64,000 nt of DNA. Origin: Pseudoramibacter porci (GTDB taxonomy: Bacteria > Bacillota > Clostridia > Eubacteriales > Eubacteriaceae). Position numbers and translations under genes: made by a program. Below are positions 19,261 to 28,613 of this stretch, one piece after another (within the stretch, counting starts at the first letter, position 1; the number at the start of each line of letters is the position of its first letter). The stretch is taken from assembly GCF_009696145.1 (NCBI RefSeq), contig NZ_VUMO01000001.1:124001-188000 (forward strand), in the 5' to 3' direction. The notes beneath the pieces were generated by a model. That model had not been told where the DNA came from and made no database searches. It saw nothing but the letters and a program-made list of their open reading frames with translations.

Positions 19261-20570
19261 GCGTGGGGCGGACGGTTCAATCGATTGTCAGCGCGGGAAA
19301 AGCGGCGCTTCAGTCGCAAATTGCCGATACGCGGCAGTTGATTTACTCTTCACCTGCAACGCTGGCTTACAATTCACCGGGTGCAGAAGGCTACGGCGTC
19401 AAGCGGGCCGGGCTCGCCATTCCAGGTTCGATCATGCTCATCGTTTCTCCTGGATGCTGCGGGCGAAATACCTCAGCGCTTTCGGAACGGCCGGAATATC
19501 GCGGTCGTTTCTATTATTTGACAATGGACGAGACCGATTTGATCACAGGCCGTCACCTGACGAAAATTCCAGAGGCGGTAGAAGAAGTGGTGGCCTTTCT
19601 CTCAGAAAAGCCGTCTGTGGTGATGATTTGCATTACCTGTGTGGACGCGCTGCTCGGGACGGATATGGAACGGGTTTGCCGAAAGGCGGAGGAGGCCGTC
19701 GGCATTCCCGTCCGGCCCTGCTACATGTACGCGTTGACCCGTGAAGGCAGGCGGCCGCCAATGGTGCACGTCAGACAATCGCTGTATTCGCTGCTTGAAG
19801 AAAAACAGCGGCAAGTCGATGGCGTCAACTTACTCGGTTATTTTGGCGGCGTCGACCGCAGCAGCGAAATTTTCGAGTTGTTGAATGCTGTCGGCGTCCG
19901 ACAGATTCGACAAATTGCCGAGTGTCAAAATATGGAAGCATTTCAAGAAATGGCGGCAGCCAATTTCAATTTGGTGCTAAATCCAGAGGCATTGCCGGCA
20001 GCGGAAGACTTGCACAAACGCTTAGGCATACCGTTCATCCAGATGAACCGCTTGTATCAAATCGATAAAATCGCGTCGCAGTATCAGGCCCTCGGGCAGG
20101 CGCTTGGCGTGACATTTAAGATAGCGTCATCCCAGGAAAAGGCCAAGGCGGCGATGAATAAGCTCGTGAAACGAACGGCGGGATGGACCTACGCCGTTGG
20201 GGAAGTGGCCGACGCCAATCCCTTTGAATTATCGCTGGCCCTGATCAGGGCAGGCTGTGAGGTCCAAGCGGTTTACGGTACGGCTGCCGCTGAATATTGG
20301 CCGTGGCTCGAGAAGCTCTCGGCGCTTAAGCCGGCGCTCAAGATTTACGATAACGCCGATCCGCAGATGGTGCGCTACGTGCCGGAGGATGGCGGACCGG
20401 TCATCGCCATTGGCGAGGATACCGCGTATTATTATCGTGGACGCGTCAATACGGCTGTGGTGCCGTGGCGTGGTAAAACGCAGCCCTTTGGATTTGAAGG
20501 CGTGATCAAGCTTACCCAGGCGGTTTGCGAAGCAGTCGATCGGGTCGAAAAGAAAGGAGTCGTGGCATGA
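19257..20570 (+). CDS. Nitrogenase component 1-like protein (D-type), copy 1
   Basis: The 437-residue protein belongs to the NifD/NifK/BchN/CfbD oxidoreductase superfamily, judged by segment order and context. SPGCCGRNT (Cys67, Cys68) and [12 protein letters not shown] (Cys125, Cys128) correspond to the second and third cluster-binding regions of NifD. I see no cysteine in the expected first region (near residue 41). The Cys and His that hold FeMo-cofactor in NifD are not evident. It likely pairs with the following K-type protein as a reductase powered by the NifH-like ATPase. ATGA overlaps link it to both neighbours. The substrate cannot be inferred. Confidence 0.8.
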   Translation: MSVGRTVQSIVSAGKAALQSQIADTRQLIYSSPATLAYNSPGAEGYGVKRAGLAIPGSIMLIVSPGCCGRNTSALSERPEYRGRFYYLTMDETDLITGRHLTKIPEAVEEVVAFLSEKPSVVMICITCVDALLGTDMERVCRKAEEAVGIPVRPCYMYALTREGRRPPMVHVRQSLYSLLEEKQRQVDGVNLLGYFGGVDRSSEIFELLNAVGVRQIRQIAECQNMEAFQEMAAANFNLVLNPEALPAAEDLHKRLGIPFIQMNRLYQIDKIASQYQALGQALGVTFKIASSQEKAKAAMNKLVKRTAGWTYAVGEVADANPFELSLALIRAGCEVQAVYGTAAAEYWPWLEKLSALKPALKIYDNADPQMVRYVPEDGGPVIAIGEDTAYYYRGRVNTAVVPWRGKTQPFGFEGVIKLTQAVCEAVDRVEKKGVVA

Positions 20571-21601
20571 AGGGGCTCAGAAAGGTATTGACGCCATTTG
20601 CGCCGGATCAGTCCGGGGCGGTTTCCATCCTCTACGCGCTGGGCGGCGCCGTGATTATCGTTGACGCCGGCGGCTGCACAGGCAATATCTGTGGATTTGA
20701 TGAACCCCGATTCGAAAGCGAGCCTGCTGCAGTTTTCAGTGCAGGGCTGAGAGATATGGATGCGATTCTCGGGCGCGATCAGCTTTTAGTCGATAAGGCG
20801 GTTGGTATTGCCGAGACCCTGCGTCCGAAATTCGTTGCCCTCGTTGGCACGCCAGTTCCGGCCGTAATCGGAACGGATTTAAAATCGCTGTGCCGTCTGA
20901 TCGAAAAACAAAGCGGCGTGCCGGCTTTTGCTGTAGAGACCAACGGTTTCAAACTTTACGATGTGGGCTGTGAACAAGCGTATCTCGCGCTGTTTAAAAA
21001 ATTCTGCACGAACCGGCCGCATGCAGCGCCAAAGGGCATCGGTATCTTAGGGGCGACGCCCTTTGACTGTGACACGGATGCGCTGGGTGCCTTTTTGAAA
21101 GCGCACCCGGCATATACGGCGGTGGGCTGGACTTCGGGATTGGAGACACTTGTCAAAGCGGCCGCCGCTGAGCGCAACATCGTTGTGGCGCCAGATGGGC
21201 TTAAAGCCGCAAAATGGCTGAACGCGCATTTCGATGTGCCGTACACTTTAAGGGATCCGATGGCGGCGCAGTTTGCCGAATTGGTTCCTGACGTATCGGG
21301 CAAGCGCATTTTAGCGGTACATCAACAGGTAGCATTGGATTCGGCGCGGAAGGTTTGGCTCGACCGCGGGGCGTCTTCGGTGACAGGGGCGACGTGGTTT
21401 ATGCGGCTTAAGGCATTAGAGCAGCCCGGAGACCTCAGACTGACAGAAGAAGACGATTTTGAGCGGGCTGTCGATGCGGGCGGTTACGACATCATTGCGG
21501 CAGATCCGATGCTGAAGCCGTTGGCGAAGCATTTCACAGGGCAATGGATTGATTGGCCCCATTTTGCGGTTTCCGGAAAGCGGTTGAATCCCCATGAATG
21601 A
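20567..21601 (+). CDS. Nitrogenase component 1-like protein (K-type), copy 1
   Basis: The 344-residue protein is the smaller partner of the D-type protein. It aligns by eye with the copy at 28610: GAVSILYALGG, DAGGCTGNICGF (Cys37, Cys42) and LVGTPVPAVIGTD. In the second copy the matching positions carry Cys10, Cys37 and Cys93. Here residues 10 and 93 are not cysteine, so a full P-cluster-like site is absent and any shared cluster would rely on Cys37 or Cys42 plus the D subunit. The start ATG 20567 overlaps the upstream stop and follows GAAAGGAG. The stop overlaps the hypF start by eight bases. Confidence 0.8.
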   Translation: MKGLRKVLTPFAPDQSGAVSILYALGGAVIIVDAGGCTGNICGFDEPRFESEPAAVFSAGLRDMDAILGRDQLLVDKAVGIAETLRPKFVALVGTPVPAVIGTDLKSLCRLIEKQSGVPAFAVETNGFKLYDVGCEQAYLALFKKFCTNRPHAAPKGIGILGATPFDCDTDALGAFLKAHPAYTAVGWTSGLETLVKAAAAERNIVVAPDGLKAAKWLNAHFDVPYTLRDPMAAQFAELVPDVSGKRILAVHQQVALDSARKVWLDRGASSVTGATWFMRLKALEQPGDLRLTEEDDFERAVDAGGYDIIAADPMLKPLAKHFTGQWIDWPHFAVSGKRLNPHE

Positions 21602-23936
21602 TGTTAATATTACACACCGGATCCGATTGTACGGCATCGTGCAGGGCGTCGGATTCAGACCGACGGTTAGCCGATATGCAAAAGCCCTTGGCATTTGCGG
21701 TCAAGTGAGCAATCGTGGGGCCTGGGTGGAAGTTCTCGCGCAAGGCACGCCTGAGCAGGTCACGGCGTTTGAAAAGCAAATCGAGAATGCGCCGCCGGAG
21801 CGGGCCACCGTGATGAAGACGGAAATTAAAGCAGTCGATCGACCGATTTATTTTGATGATTTTCAAATTGTCGACAGTGAAAAAGTGAAAGGGGCAATTT
21901 TCGTCTCACCGGATATTGCGATTTGCGATCAATGCAAAACAGAGCTTTTTGATCCGGACAATCGGCGATATCTTCATCCTTTTATCAACTGCACAAACTG
22001 CGGGCCGCGTCTGACGATTCTCGACGAGCTGCCCTATGACAGAGAGCGGACGAGCATGAAGGATTTTCCGATGTGTTCGGACTGCGCCGAAGAGTACACC
22101 GATCCGGCCTCCCGCCGCTACGATGCGCAGCCGGTCTGCTGTCCGAGCTGTGGCCCGGAGCTCTATCTGCTCGGCCGTGCGGAGCGAGGACACGAAGCGA
22201 TGACAAAGACGCGCAGGATCATTGCCGACGGCGGCATCGCGGCAGTTAAGGGCATCGGCGGTTTTCACCTCTGCTGCGACGCGGAGAATGCGGCGGTCGT
22301 CGCCAGACTGCGTCACCTCAAACATCGGCCCCACAAGCCTTTAGCGGTCATGATGCGGGACGAAGCGGCGGTGCGGCGGGAATGCGTCATCGACGCTGGG
22401 CAGGCGCGCATCTTAACCGGGCATCAAAAACCCATTTTACTTCTCGAGAAAAAAAAGGGCGGACGATTGTGCGAGGGCATCGCGCCGGGACAGTTAACCG
22501 TCGGCGTCATGCTGCCTTATGCGCCGGTCCAGTGCTTATTATTTGATTACGATGACGGGATTGACATGCCGGACAGTTTGGTAATGACCAGCGGTAATGC
22601 GGCGGGGGCCGCCATCTGCCACAACGACGCGGAAGCACAAAGGGAGCTGTCGCATTTTGCCGATGTGATCCTTTCCAACGACCGGCCCATTGTCACCCGC
22701 GCTGACGATTCGGTAATGGATTTTGTCACGGTTGACGGCAGGCGTCAGCCTTACATGATCAGACGTTCCCGAGGATACGCGCCGCTGCCGTACCGGGTGT
22801 CGCTGCCGATGCACGGGCAGATTCTAGCCGTCGGCGGTGAACTGAAAAACACGTTCTGTATTGGGCACGATCAGCTTTTTTATCCCTCGGCTTACGTTGG
22901 GGATTTGGCCGATGTGCGGACACTCAACGCCCTTAAGGAGAGCACGGCACGGATGCTGACCCTTTTGAAGGTGAAGCCCCAGGCTGTCGCCTGCGACCTG
23001 CATCCGCGGTACCAGTCGACGCGGTTTGCCGGGACCCTTGGCTTGCCGGTCATGCCGATTCAGCACCACTACGCGCATATCGTGGCCTGCACCGCGGAAA
23101 ATGATGTGGACCGCCCGGTGATCGGCTTGGCCTTCGACGGAACGGGATACGGCGATGACGGCACAATTTGGGGCGGTGAGCTATTCATCGCGGACTGGCA
23201 GCATTACAAACGCGTCGGCCATATCGAATCCTTTTGGCAGTTGGGCGGCGACGCCGCTTCAAAAGAAGGATGGCGGATTGCCGCGGCGCTCTTGATGGCA
23301 GAACATCCAGATCCCGAGGAATGGGAGGCGCTCGTCTTATCACTCGGGCTGTGCGACGTTAAACAGGCCAGGGTGCTCAAAATGATGGCCGAGAGAAAAA
23401 TCAACGCGGTGCGCTCGACGAGCGCCGGACGGCTATTCGACGGCGCAGCGGCGGGGCTTGGCATTTGCCGCGAATCGACCTTTGAAGGGGAAGCGGCGAT
23501 GGCGCTGGAGACGGCTGCCGAAATGTACGAAGCCGTCCATCCCGATGAAGCGGCTCATTTATCTCCGGCAGTGACAGAAAATGCCAGCGGGCAGGTGGTT
23601 CTGCCGACGACAGCGTGGTTTAATGATTTGATTGCCCGAAAGGCCACGGGGGAAGAGACGGGCCGTTTGGCCTATGCCTTCCATATTGAATTGTCGGAAA
23701 TGATGATTTCGGCCTGCTGCCGGATTCGAGAACGGTGTTCAATCGACACCGTGGCACTCAGCGGCGGCGTGTTTCAAAATAAAATGTTGACGCGGCTGAC
23801 AGCCGAAGGCTTAAAGGCGCGCGGCTTTGAGGTGCTGCTTCACAAGCTGGTGCCGCCCAATGACGGCGGCATTGCCTTGGGGCAGGCGGTAGCGGCGATG
23901 AGCCGTCTGCAAAATACGACGGATCAACAGAAGTAA
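21594..23936 (+). CDS. hypF: Carbamoyltransferase HypF
   Basis: HypF makes the cyanide precursor: it converts carbamoyl phosphate and ATP to carbamoyl-AMP and transfers the carbamoyl group to the C-terminal cysteine of HypE. The 780-residue protein has all domains in order. These are the acylphosphatase domain (GIVQGVGFRP), two zinc-finger units (CDQCKTE with CTNCGPR, and CSDCAEE with CCPSCGP), a YrdC-like domain (GGIAAVKGIGGFHLCCDA) and a Kae1-like C-terminal domain (HHYAHIVAC, FDGTGYGDDGTIWGGE, SGGVFQN). Its start overlaps the nitrogenase-like K gene, so the hyp block is translationally tied to that triplet. Confidence 0.97.
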   Translation: MNDVNITHRIRLYGIVQGVGFRPTVSRYAKALGICGQVSNRGAWVEVLAQGTPEQVTAFEKQIENAPPERATVMKTEIKAVDRPIYFDDFQIVDSEKVKGAIFVSPDIAICDQCKTELFDPDNRRYLHPFINCTNCGPRLTILDELPYDRERTSMKDFPMCSDCAEEYTDPASRRYDAQPVCCPSCGPELYLLGRAERGHEAMTKTRRIIADGGIAAVKGIGGFHLCCDAENAAVVARLRHLKHRPHKPLAVMMRDEAAVRRECVIDAGQARILTGHQKPILLLEKKKGGRLCEGIAPGQLTVGVMLPYAPVQCLLFDYDDGIDMPDSLVMTSGNAAGAAICHNDAEAQRELSHFADVILSNDRPIVTRADDSVMDFVTVDGRRQPYMIRRSRGYAPLPYRVSLPMHGQILAVGGELKNTFCIGHDQLFYPSAYVGDLADVRTLNALKESTARMLTLLKVKPQAVACDLHPRYQSTRFAGTLGLPVMPIQHHYAHIVACTAENDVDRPVIGLAFDGTGYGDDGTIWGGELFIADWQHYKRVGHIESFWQLGGDAASKEGWRIAAALLMAEHPDPEEWEALVLSLGLCDVKQARVLKMMAERKINAVRSTSAGRLFDGAAAGLGICRESTFEGEAAMALETAAEMYEAVHPDEAAHLSPAVTENASGQVVLPTTAWFNDLIARKATGEETGRLAYAFHIELSEMMISACCRIRERCSIDTVALSGGVFQNKMLTRLTAEGLKARGFEVLLHKLVPPNDGGIALGQAVAAMSRLQNTTDQQK

Positions 23937-23956
23937 AGAAGAGAAAGGAATTTGTT

Positions 23957-24169
23957 ATGTGTGTAGGATTATCAGCAAGAGTGGTCAAATTGACCGATAA
24001 AGGGACGGCTGTTGTCGACGCATCAGGCGCGAAGCGGGAAATTTCGGCAAAGCTCCTTGATGGCTTAGAACCGGGCGATTACGTCATGGTGCATGCGGGG
24101 ACAGCCATTGCCAAAATCACCGACGACGACAGCCACGAAACAGAAAATCTACTGGACCATCTACTATGA
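23957..24169 (+). CDS. hypC: Hydrogenase maturation chaperone HypC/HybG family
   Basis: The 70-residue protein starts MCVGLSARVV, so the essential Cys2 that binds the iron centre after Met removal is present. VMVHAGTAIAKI carries the conserved His. HypC and HypD together hold the iron on which two CN and one CO ligand are assembled, and HypC usually then delivers it to the hydrogenase large subunit. MCVGLSARVV differs from the more common MCLAIPGKV beginning. The stop codon overlaps the hypD start (ATGA). Confidence 0.92.
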   Translation: MCVGLSARVVKLTDKGTAVVDASGAKREISAKLLDGLEPGDYVMVHAGTAIAKITDDDSHETENLLDHLL

Positions 24170-25236
24170 CGAATCATCAACACGGACTCTCGGATTCGCT
24201 GAAAAAAGCGATCCAATATCTTAAGACTTACGACGGGCCGCCGGTGCGGATCATGGAGGTCTGCGGCACCCATACCCACGAAATATTCAGACAGGGGATC
24301 CGGCAGATTTTATCGCCGAAGATTACACTGATATCCGGCCCGGGCTGTCCAGTCTGCGTCACACCGGGCGGGTACATCGATCGGGCTGTCGCGTTGGCGG
24401 AGGACTGCGGCGCAACGGTCTGCACCTTTGGTGACTTGATGCGAGTGCCGGGAACGGACAAAAGCTTAAGCCAGGCCAGGGCAGACGGCGCTGACGTCCG
24501 GATTGTGTACGCGCCGGAGGATGCGGAAAAAATTGCAGTCGAAAATCCAGATCGGTCGGTAGTTTTTCTCGCGGTGGGGTTTGAAACGACAACACCGTCG
24601 GCCTGTCTTGCCGTCGATCATGCGATCGCAGACGGTGCGGACAATTTTTCGATCTTGACGGCCAACAAAACGATGCCCGCGGCGTACGAAGCGATGAAAG
24701 ACAGCACGGATATCTTTTTGTATCCGGGCCACGTGCACGCCATTACAGGGATGGCGGACTGCCGGAAAATGGAAAAAGAAGGCGTCAGCGGCGTGGTGGC
24801 CGGCTTTACGGCCGGCGAATTGATCAGCGCTTTGACCATCGCCGTCAAAAAGTTTGAAGCCGGCGAGACGTTCTGCGTCAATGCCTATCCGCGGGTTGTC
24901 ACGGAGACGGGAAGTCTGGAAGCGCAGAAGCTGGTCAAAAAGGTTATGGAACCCTGTGACGCCTGGTGGCGGGGCATCGGTAAAATTGCGAACTCCGGTA
25001 TGAAGCTGCGCGAGACTTTTTCAGATTACGATGCGGCTGTACGTTTTGACTTGCCTGAGACGATCGGAAAGGACAATCCGGGCTGCCGCTGCGGCGATGT
25101 GCTTCAGGGGAATTGCCGTCCGGTGGACTGCCCGCTATTTGGGAAAGTCTGCACGCCGGAACACCCGACAGGTGCGTGTATGGTGTCAAGCGAAGGCACG
25201 TGCTCGGCTTATTATTTGTATGGAGGTGTAAAATGA
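24166..25236 (+). CDS. hypD: Hydrogenase maturation protein HypD
   Basis: HypD carries a [4Fe-4S] cluster and redox-active cysteines and is the scaffold for assembling the Fe(CN)2CO unit with HypC. The 356-residue product is full length. Visible motifs are MEVCGTHTHEIFRQG, SGPGCPVCVTP, GFETTTPS and the C-terminal cysteine-rich region from CRCGDVLQGNC through CPLFGKVC to the final CSAYY. All family cysteine blocks are retained, so it looks functional. It overlaps hypC and hypE by ATGA junctions. Confidence 0.97.
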   Translation: MTNHQHGLSDSLKKAIQYLKTYDGPPVRIMEVCGTHTHEIFRQGIRQILSPKITLISGPGCPVCVTPGGYIDRAVALAEDCGATVCTFGDLMRVPGTDKSLSQARADGADVRIVYAPEDAEKIAVENPDRSVVFLAVGFETTTPSACLAVDHAIADGADNFSILTANKTMPAAYEAMKDSTDIFLYPGHVHAITGMADCRKMEKEGVSGVVAGFTAGELISALTIAVKKFEAGETFCVNAYPRVVTETGSLEAQKLVKKVMEPCDAWWRGIGKIANSGMKLRETFSDYDAAVRFDLPETIGKDNPGCRCGDVLQGNCRPVDCPLFGKVCTPEHPTGACMVSSEGTCSAYYLYGGVK

Positions 25237-26249
25237 CAGAAAAGCTGCCGAATCAGATCACGCTGGCTCACGGAGCGGGCGGCAAACAAACCTCAGCGCT
25301 GATTCACGAAATTTTTGCAAAATATTTTGACAATCCATTTCTGACAGCAGATGACGCGGCGGTACTGCCGCGTCCCGGTCGCAAGATAGCCATGTCAACC
25401 GATGGATTTGTGGTTTCACCGGCTTTTTTCCCGGGAGGCAATATCGGCGAACTGTCGATCTGCGGAACGGTCAACGATTTGACTTGTATGGGTGCAAAGC
25501 CGTTGTATTTGACTTGCGCGTTTATCATCGAAGAAGGCTTGGAAACGGCGAAGCTCGATCAAATTGCGAAGGCGATGGCCGAAACAGCCCAGAAAGTCGG
25601 TGTCGTCCTCGTGGCCGGGGATACGAAAGTCGTCGGCAAGGGCCAGGCGGATCAGGTTTTCATCACGACGACCGGTGTGGGCGAATTGCTGTCGGGCGTC
25701 CAACTGGCTGGCGCAGAGGCGAAACCAGGCGACGCCGTTTTGGTTACAGGCGATGTGGGCCGACACGGCTGTGCCGTCCTGCTCGCCCGGGACACGTACG
25801 GGATCGACGCCCATGTGACGAGCGACTGTGCGCCGCTTTGGCACCCGGTTTCGGCAGCGCTGGAGGCTGCGCCAGATATTCACGTGATCCGGGATGCGAC
25901 CCGAGGCGGCGTCGGAACGGTTTTGTACGAAATTGCCCATCAGAGCCATGTGGGGATTCGGCTGAACGCTGAAGACATTCCTGTTGATCCGGCGGTTGCC
26001 GGTGTCTGCGGCATGCTCGGTCTTGAACCGCTCTATCTGGCCTGTGAAGGGCGCATGGTGATGATCATGCCGCAGGAAAGGGCCAATAGGGTGATCGACG
26101 CGATGTCGGCCTATCCCGACACGCAAGGGGTCTGTCAAATCGGTGTGATCACCGAGGACAATCCAGAACGGGTCGTGATGGAAACCGCGATCGGCGCGCA
26201 GACTTTTCTGCCGGAGCCGGGGACGGAGCTTTTGCCAAGAATTTGCTGA
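25233..26249 (+). CDS. hypE: Hydrogenase maturation protein HypE
   Basis: HypE dehydrates the carbamoyl group placed on its C-terminal cysteine to a thiocyanate and passes CN to the HypCD iron. The 338-residue protein ends in LLPRIC, keeping the essential terminal Cys. It has the PurM-like ATP-binding fold: LAHGAGGK near the start, ADDAAVLP, VAGDTKVVGKG and RDATRGGVGT. ATG 25233 overlaps the hypD stop. The frame extends further upstream only inside hypD. The regulator-like gene follows after 11 bases. Confidence 0.97.
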   Translation: MTEKLPNQITLAHGAGGKQTSALIHEIFAKYFDNPFLTADDAAVLPRPGRKIAMSTDGFVVSPAFFPGGNIGELSICGTVNDLTCMGAKPLYLTCAFIIEEGLETAKLDQIAKAMAETAQKVGVVLVAGDTKVVGKGQADQVFITTTGVGELLSGVQLAGAEAKPGDAVLVTGDVGRHGCAVLLARDTYGIDAHVTSDCAPLWHPVSAALEAAPDIHVIRDATRGGVGTVLYEIAHQSHVGIRLNAEDIPVDPAVAGVCGMLGLEPLYLACEGRMVMIMPQERANRVIDAMSAYPDTQGVCQIGVITEDNPERVVMETAIGAQTFLPEPGTELLPRIC

Positions 26250-26260
26250 GGAGAGAAGGA

Positions 26261-26521
26261 ATGAAAACAAGAGTTGCGGTCATTTCAATTATTGTGAGAG
26301 ACAAAAATGAAGTAGAAAAAATCAACGAGCTGCTTCATGAAGCGTCAGATTATATCATCGGGCGTATGGGAATCCCCTACCGTCAAAAAGATATTAACTT
26401 GATCAGCGTTGCAGTCGATGCCCCGCAAAACGTGATTGCGACACTGTCCGGCGGCATTGGTCAGCTTCCCGGCGTGACGGTGAAAACTGCGTATTCGGAT
26501 GTTATCACGGAAGCGCCATGA
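26261..26521 (+). CDS. TM1266-type iron-only hydrogenase system putative regulator
   Basis: The 86-residue ACT-like small protein (starting MKTRVAVISIIVRD, with HEASDYIIGRMGIPY and VIATLSGGIGQLPGV) matches the TM1266 family. That family regularly sits beside hydE, hydF and hydG in [FeFe]-hydrogenase organisms and is annotated as a putative regulator without firm biochemical proof. ATG 26261 follows GAGGAGAGAAGGA. Its stop overlaps the second NifH-like start (ATGA). Its presence between hyp genes and a nitrogenase-like triplet, both with hydE/F downstream, ties the whole operon to hydrogenase-type cofactor assembly. Confidence 0.8.
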   Translation: MKTRVAVISIIVRDKNEVEKINELLHEASDYIIGRMGIPYRQKDINLISVAVDAPQNVIATLSGGIGQLPGVTVKTAYSDVITEAP

Positions 26522-27285
26522 TTCAGCTGGCGTTTTACGGAAAAGGGGGCATCGGCAAGTCGACGACAGTGTCCAATCTTGCGGCAGCGCTGGCTGAGCG
26601 AGGGCAGCGCGTCGTTCAGATCGGCTGCGACCCCAAGGCGGATTCGACAATGAATCTCTGCCATGGTCAGAAAATGGTGACGGTGATGGACATGTGCCGG
26701 CAGGTCAACGATGCCTTCGATCTAGAGGACGTTGTCGTCCGGAGCGAAAGCGGCGTGTATTGTGCCGAGACCGGCGGCCCGCTGCCGGGCGTCGGCTGTG
26801 CCGGGCGCGGTGTCATTACGGCGCTGGAAAAGCTGACGGAAAAGGGGCTTTACGAAAAGCTTGCGCCGGACGTCGTGCTTTACGATGTGCTCGGCGATGT
26901 GGTCTGCGGCGGCTTCGCGATGCCCATGCGAAAAAAATACGCGCAGTCGGTGTACATCTTAACTTCCAGTGAAGCGATGTCGATTTATGCGGCGGCCAAT
27001 ATTGCAATGGCGGTCGATCATTTTAAAGCACGGCACTACGCAAAACTCGGCGGTTTCATCTTTAACCGCAAACAGGAGGGAGAAAAAGCGTCCGCAGTTC
27101 AAAAGCTGGCAGCCGATTTTCACAGTACCGTCGTCGGCACGCTGGCCGATTCTGAAAGGGTCAGAGCTGCGGACGACGTGCACCGCATTGTGATGGAGAC
27201 GGAACCAGATTCAGAGACGGCCGCGGCCTACCGGCAGCTGGCCGAGACGATATACCTTCGCGAAACCGGGGGTGAATCATGTTAA
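26518..27285 (+). CDS. Nitrogenase iron-protein (NifH)-like ATPase, copy 2
   Basis: The 255-residue protein has the same motif set as copy 1: GKGGIGKST at residues 8-16, GCDPKADST, Cys94 in GVGCAGRG and Cys130 in GDVVCGGF. The N-terminal 45 residues are very similar between the two copies, while the C-terminal third differs clearly. This suggests old paralogues that each serve their own component-1 pair. It overlaps the upstream regulator gene by ATGA and the downstream D-type gene by seven bases. Confidence 0.9.
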   Translation: MIQLAFYGKGGIGKSTTVSNLAAALAERGQRVVQIGCDPKADSTMNLCHGQKMVTVMDMCRQVNDAFDLEDVVVRSESGVYCAETGGPLPGVGCAGRGVITALEKLTEKGLYEKLAPDVVLYDVLGDVVCGGFAMPMRKKYAQSVYILTSSEAMSIYAAANIAMAVDHFKARHYAKLGGFIFNRKQEGEKASAVQKLAADFHSTVVGTLADSERVRAADDVHRIVMETEPDSETAAAYRQLAETIYLRETGGESC

Positions 27286-28613
27286 AGCGTGTGGGCGCCG
27301 GCGCTGATTTTTCCAAGGCGTCGATGCCGATATCCAAAGCGCAATTCCCCAACCCCTTTGATGCCGGATTGGAGTTCAACACACCGGAGCACAGTCACTG
27401 GAATATTGTGCACATTGGGATGCAATTACCAGAAAGCCGCCAGATTTACATCTGCGCGGATAATTGCATGCGCGGCGTGGTGATGACGGCTGATGAAATG
27501 GACGCGGGCGACCGCTTTGGCATGGTGCTTCTCGAAGAAAAGGATCTTTTGGACAGCGACTTGACGGACGTCACCCTTCAGGGGATTATCGGCTGTATCG
27601 AGAAATGGAAGACCCGCCCCAAAGCAGTGCTGGTCTTTCCCGTCTGTCTGCACCATTTCGTGGGGACGGACATAGATCAGGTTTACGAGGTGCTCGAAGC
27701 CAAATACCCCGATATTTTTTGGCTGAGGTGCTGGATGGATCCGATCATGCAAAAGCGCGGCACCACGCCGGACGAACGGGAGCGTCTGGAAATGACGCGG
27801 CCGCTGTACGACTTGCCGCCAGATTGCACACAGGTGAACCTGATTGGCCCGGACACACCGGCCGGTTCAGTACAGACAAACGATTTTGCCAATCTATTGG
27901 AACGCGGCGGCATTCGCCTCAATACCATGAGTGCCTGCCCGGATTTTGAAACTTACCGAAAAACCGGCGCAGCGGCTGCAGAAATTTTCGTCTCACCTTT
28001 TGCAAAGCTGGCCGCGGAAGGGCTCGGCAAGCGGTTGAATCGGCCAGTCTTCAATTTAAACGTTGGCTGGCGAGACGCAGAGATCGACGCGTCCCTCGAC
28101 GCGCTTGCGAAAGATTACAGCTGGCAGTTATCTGAGTGGCGCGCCTCCAAAAGGAAAGCGGCCGGAGAAGCGGTCCAATTTGCAAAAGCGCGCATTGGAC
28201 AGATGCCCATTGCGATTGACGCGGTTGGGGTCTTTAGGCCCTTGAGCTTGGCACGGTTTTTAATCGAATCAGATTTCAATGTGGTGCGCATCTACGCGGA
28301 TGGATTTTTGCCTGAGGAGCAGGCAGATTTTGAATGGCTGCAAACCCACGCGCCGTCTCTTGTCCTTTGTTCGACGCTGCGCCCAGAAATGCGGCGCTGG
28401 CCGAATCCTAAGGAAAAAGTACTGGCCATCGGACCGAGAGCCGCCTGGTTTGAAAAGAGCACATACTTTGTGCAAATGGTCGCAAACGGCGGCCTATGGG
28501 GATACAGCGGACAGCGAACCCTCATGCAGAGAATGTGTGACGCGCTGGATCATCCTAAAGAGGCGAAGCCGGTGATCGCGCAAAAAGGATGGGGGTGTAC
28601 CTGCGTCTTATGA
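27279..28613 (+). CDS. Nitrogenase component 1-like protein (D-type), copy 2
   Basis: The 444-residue protein is assigned to the nitrogenase component 1 superfamily from its segment order and its place between NifH-like and K-type genes. YICADNCMRG (Cys59, Cys63) and FPVCLHHFVGTD (Cys123) mark the cluster regions. NLIGPDTPAGS and SACPDFETY follow in the middle domain, and the C-terminus ends KGWGCTCVL with two more cysteines. Similarity to copy 1 is low apart from these blocks, so the two pairs probably act on different substrates or steps. Its start overlaps the NifH-like gene and its stop overlaps the next ATG (ATGA). Confidence 0.78.
   Translation: MLKRVGAGADFSKASMPISKAQFPNPFDAGLEFNTPEHSHWNIVHIGMQLPESRQIYICADNCMRGVVMTADEMDAGDRFGMVLLEEKDLLDSDLTDVTLQGIIGCIEKWKTRPKAVLVFPVCLHHFVGTDIDQVYEVLEAKYPDIFWLRCWMDPIMQKRGTTPDERERLEMTRPLYDLPPDCTQVNLIGPDTPAGSVQTNDFANLLERGGIRLNTMSACPDFETYRKTGAAAAEIFVSPFAKLAAEGLGKRLNRPVFNLNVGWRDAEIDASLDALAKDYSWQLSEWRASKRKAAGEAVQFAKARIGQMPIAIDAVGVFRPLSLARFLIESDFNVVRIYADGFLPEEQADFEWLQTHAPSLVLCSTLRPEMRRWPNPKEKVLAIGPRAAWFEKSTYFVQMVANGGLWGYSGQRTLMQRMCDALDHPKEAKPVIAQKGWGCTCVL

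Noticed and set aside
20525-20566. Upstream extension of the K-type gene, copy 1
   Set aside because: The extra residues lie in the D-type gene, are Arg/Ser-rich and precede the normal ATGA-coupled start with its ribosome site.
18511-21601. A true nitrogenase (nifHDK)
   Set aside because: The D and K proteins are much shorter than NifD/NifK, the FeMo-cofactor ligands are not visible, cluster cysteines are incomplete and no nifB, nifE, nifN or nifV is near. Nitrogenase-like reductase is the supportable call.
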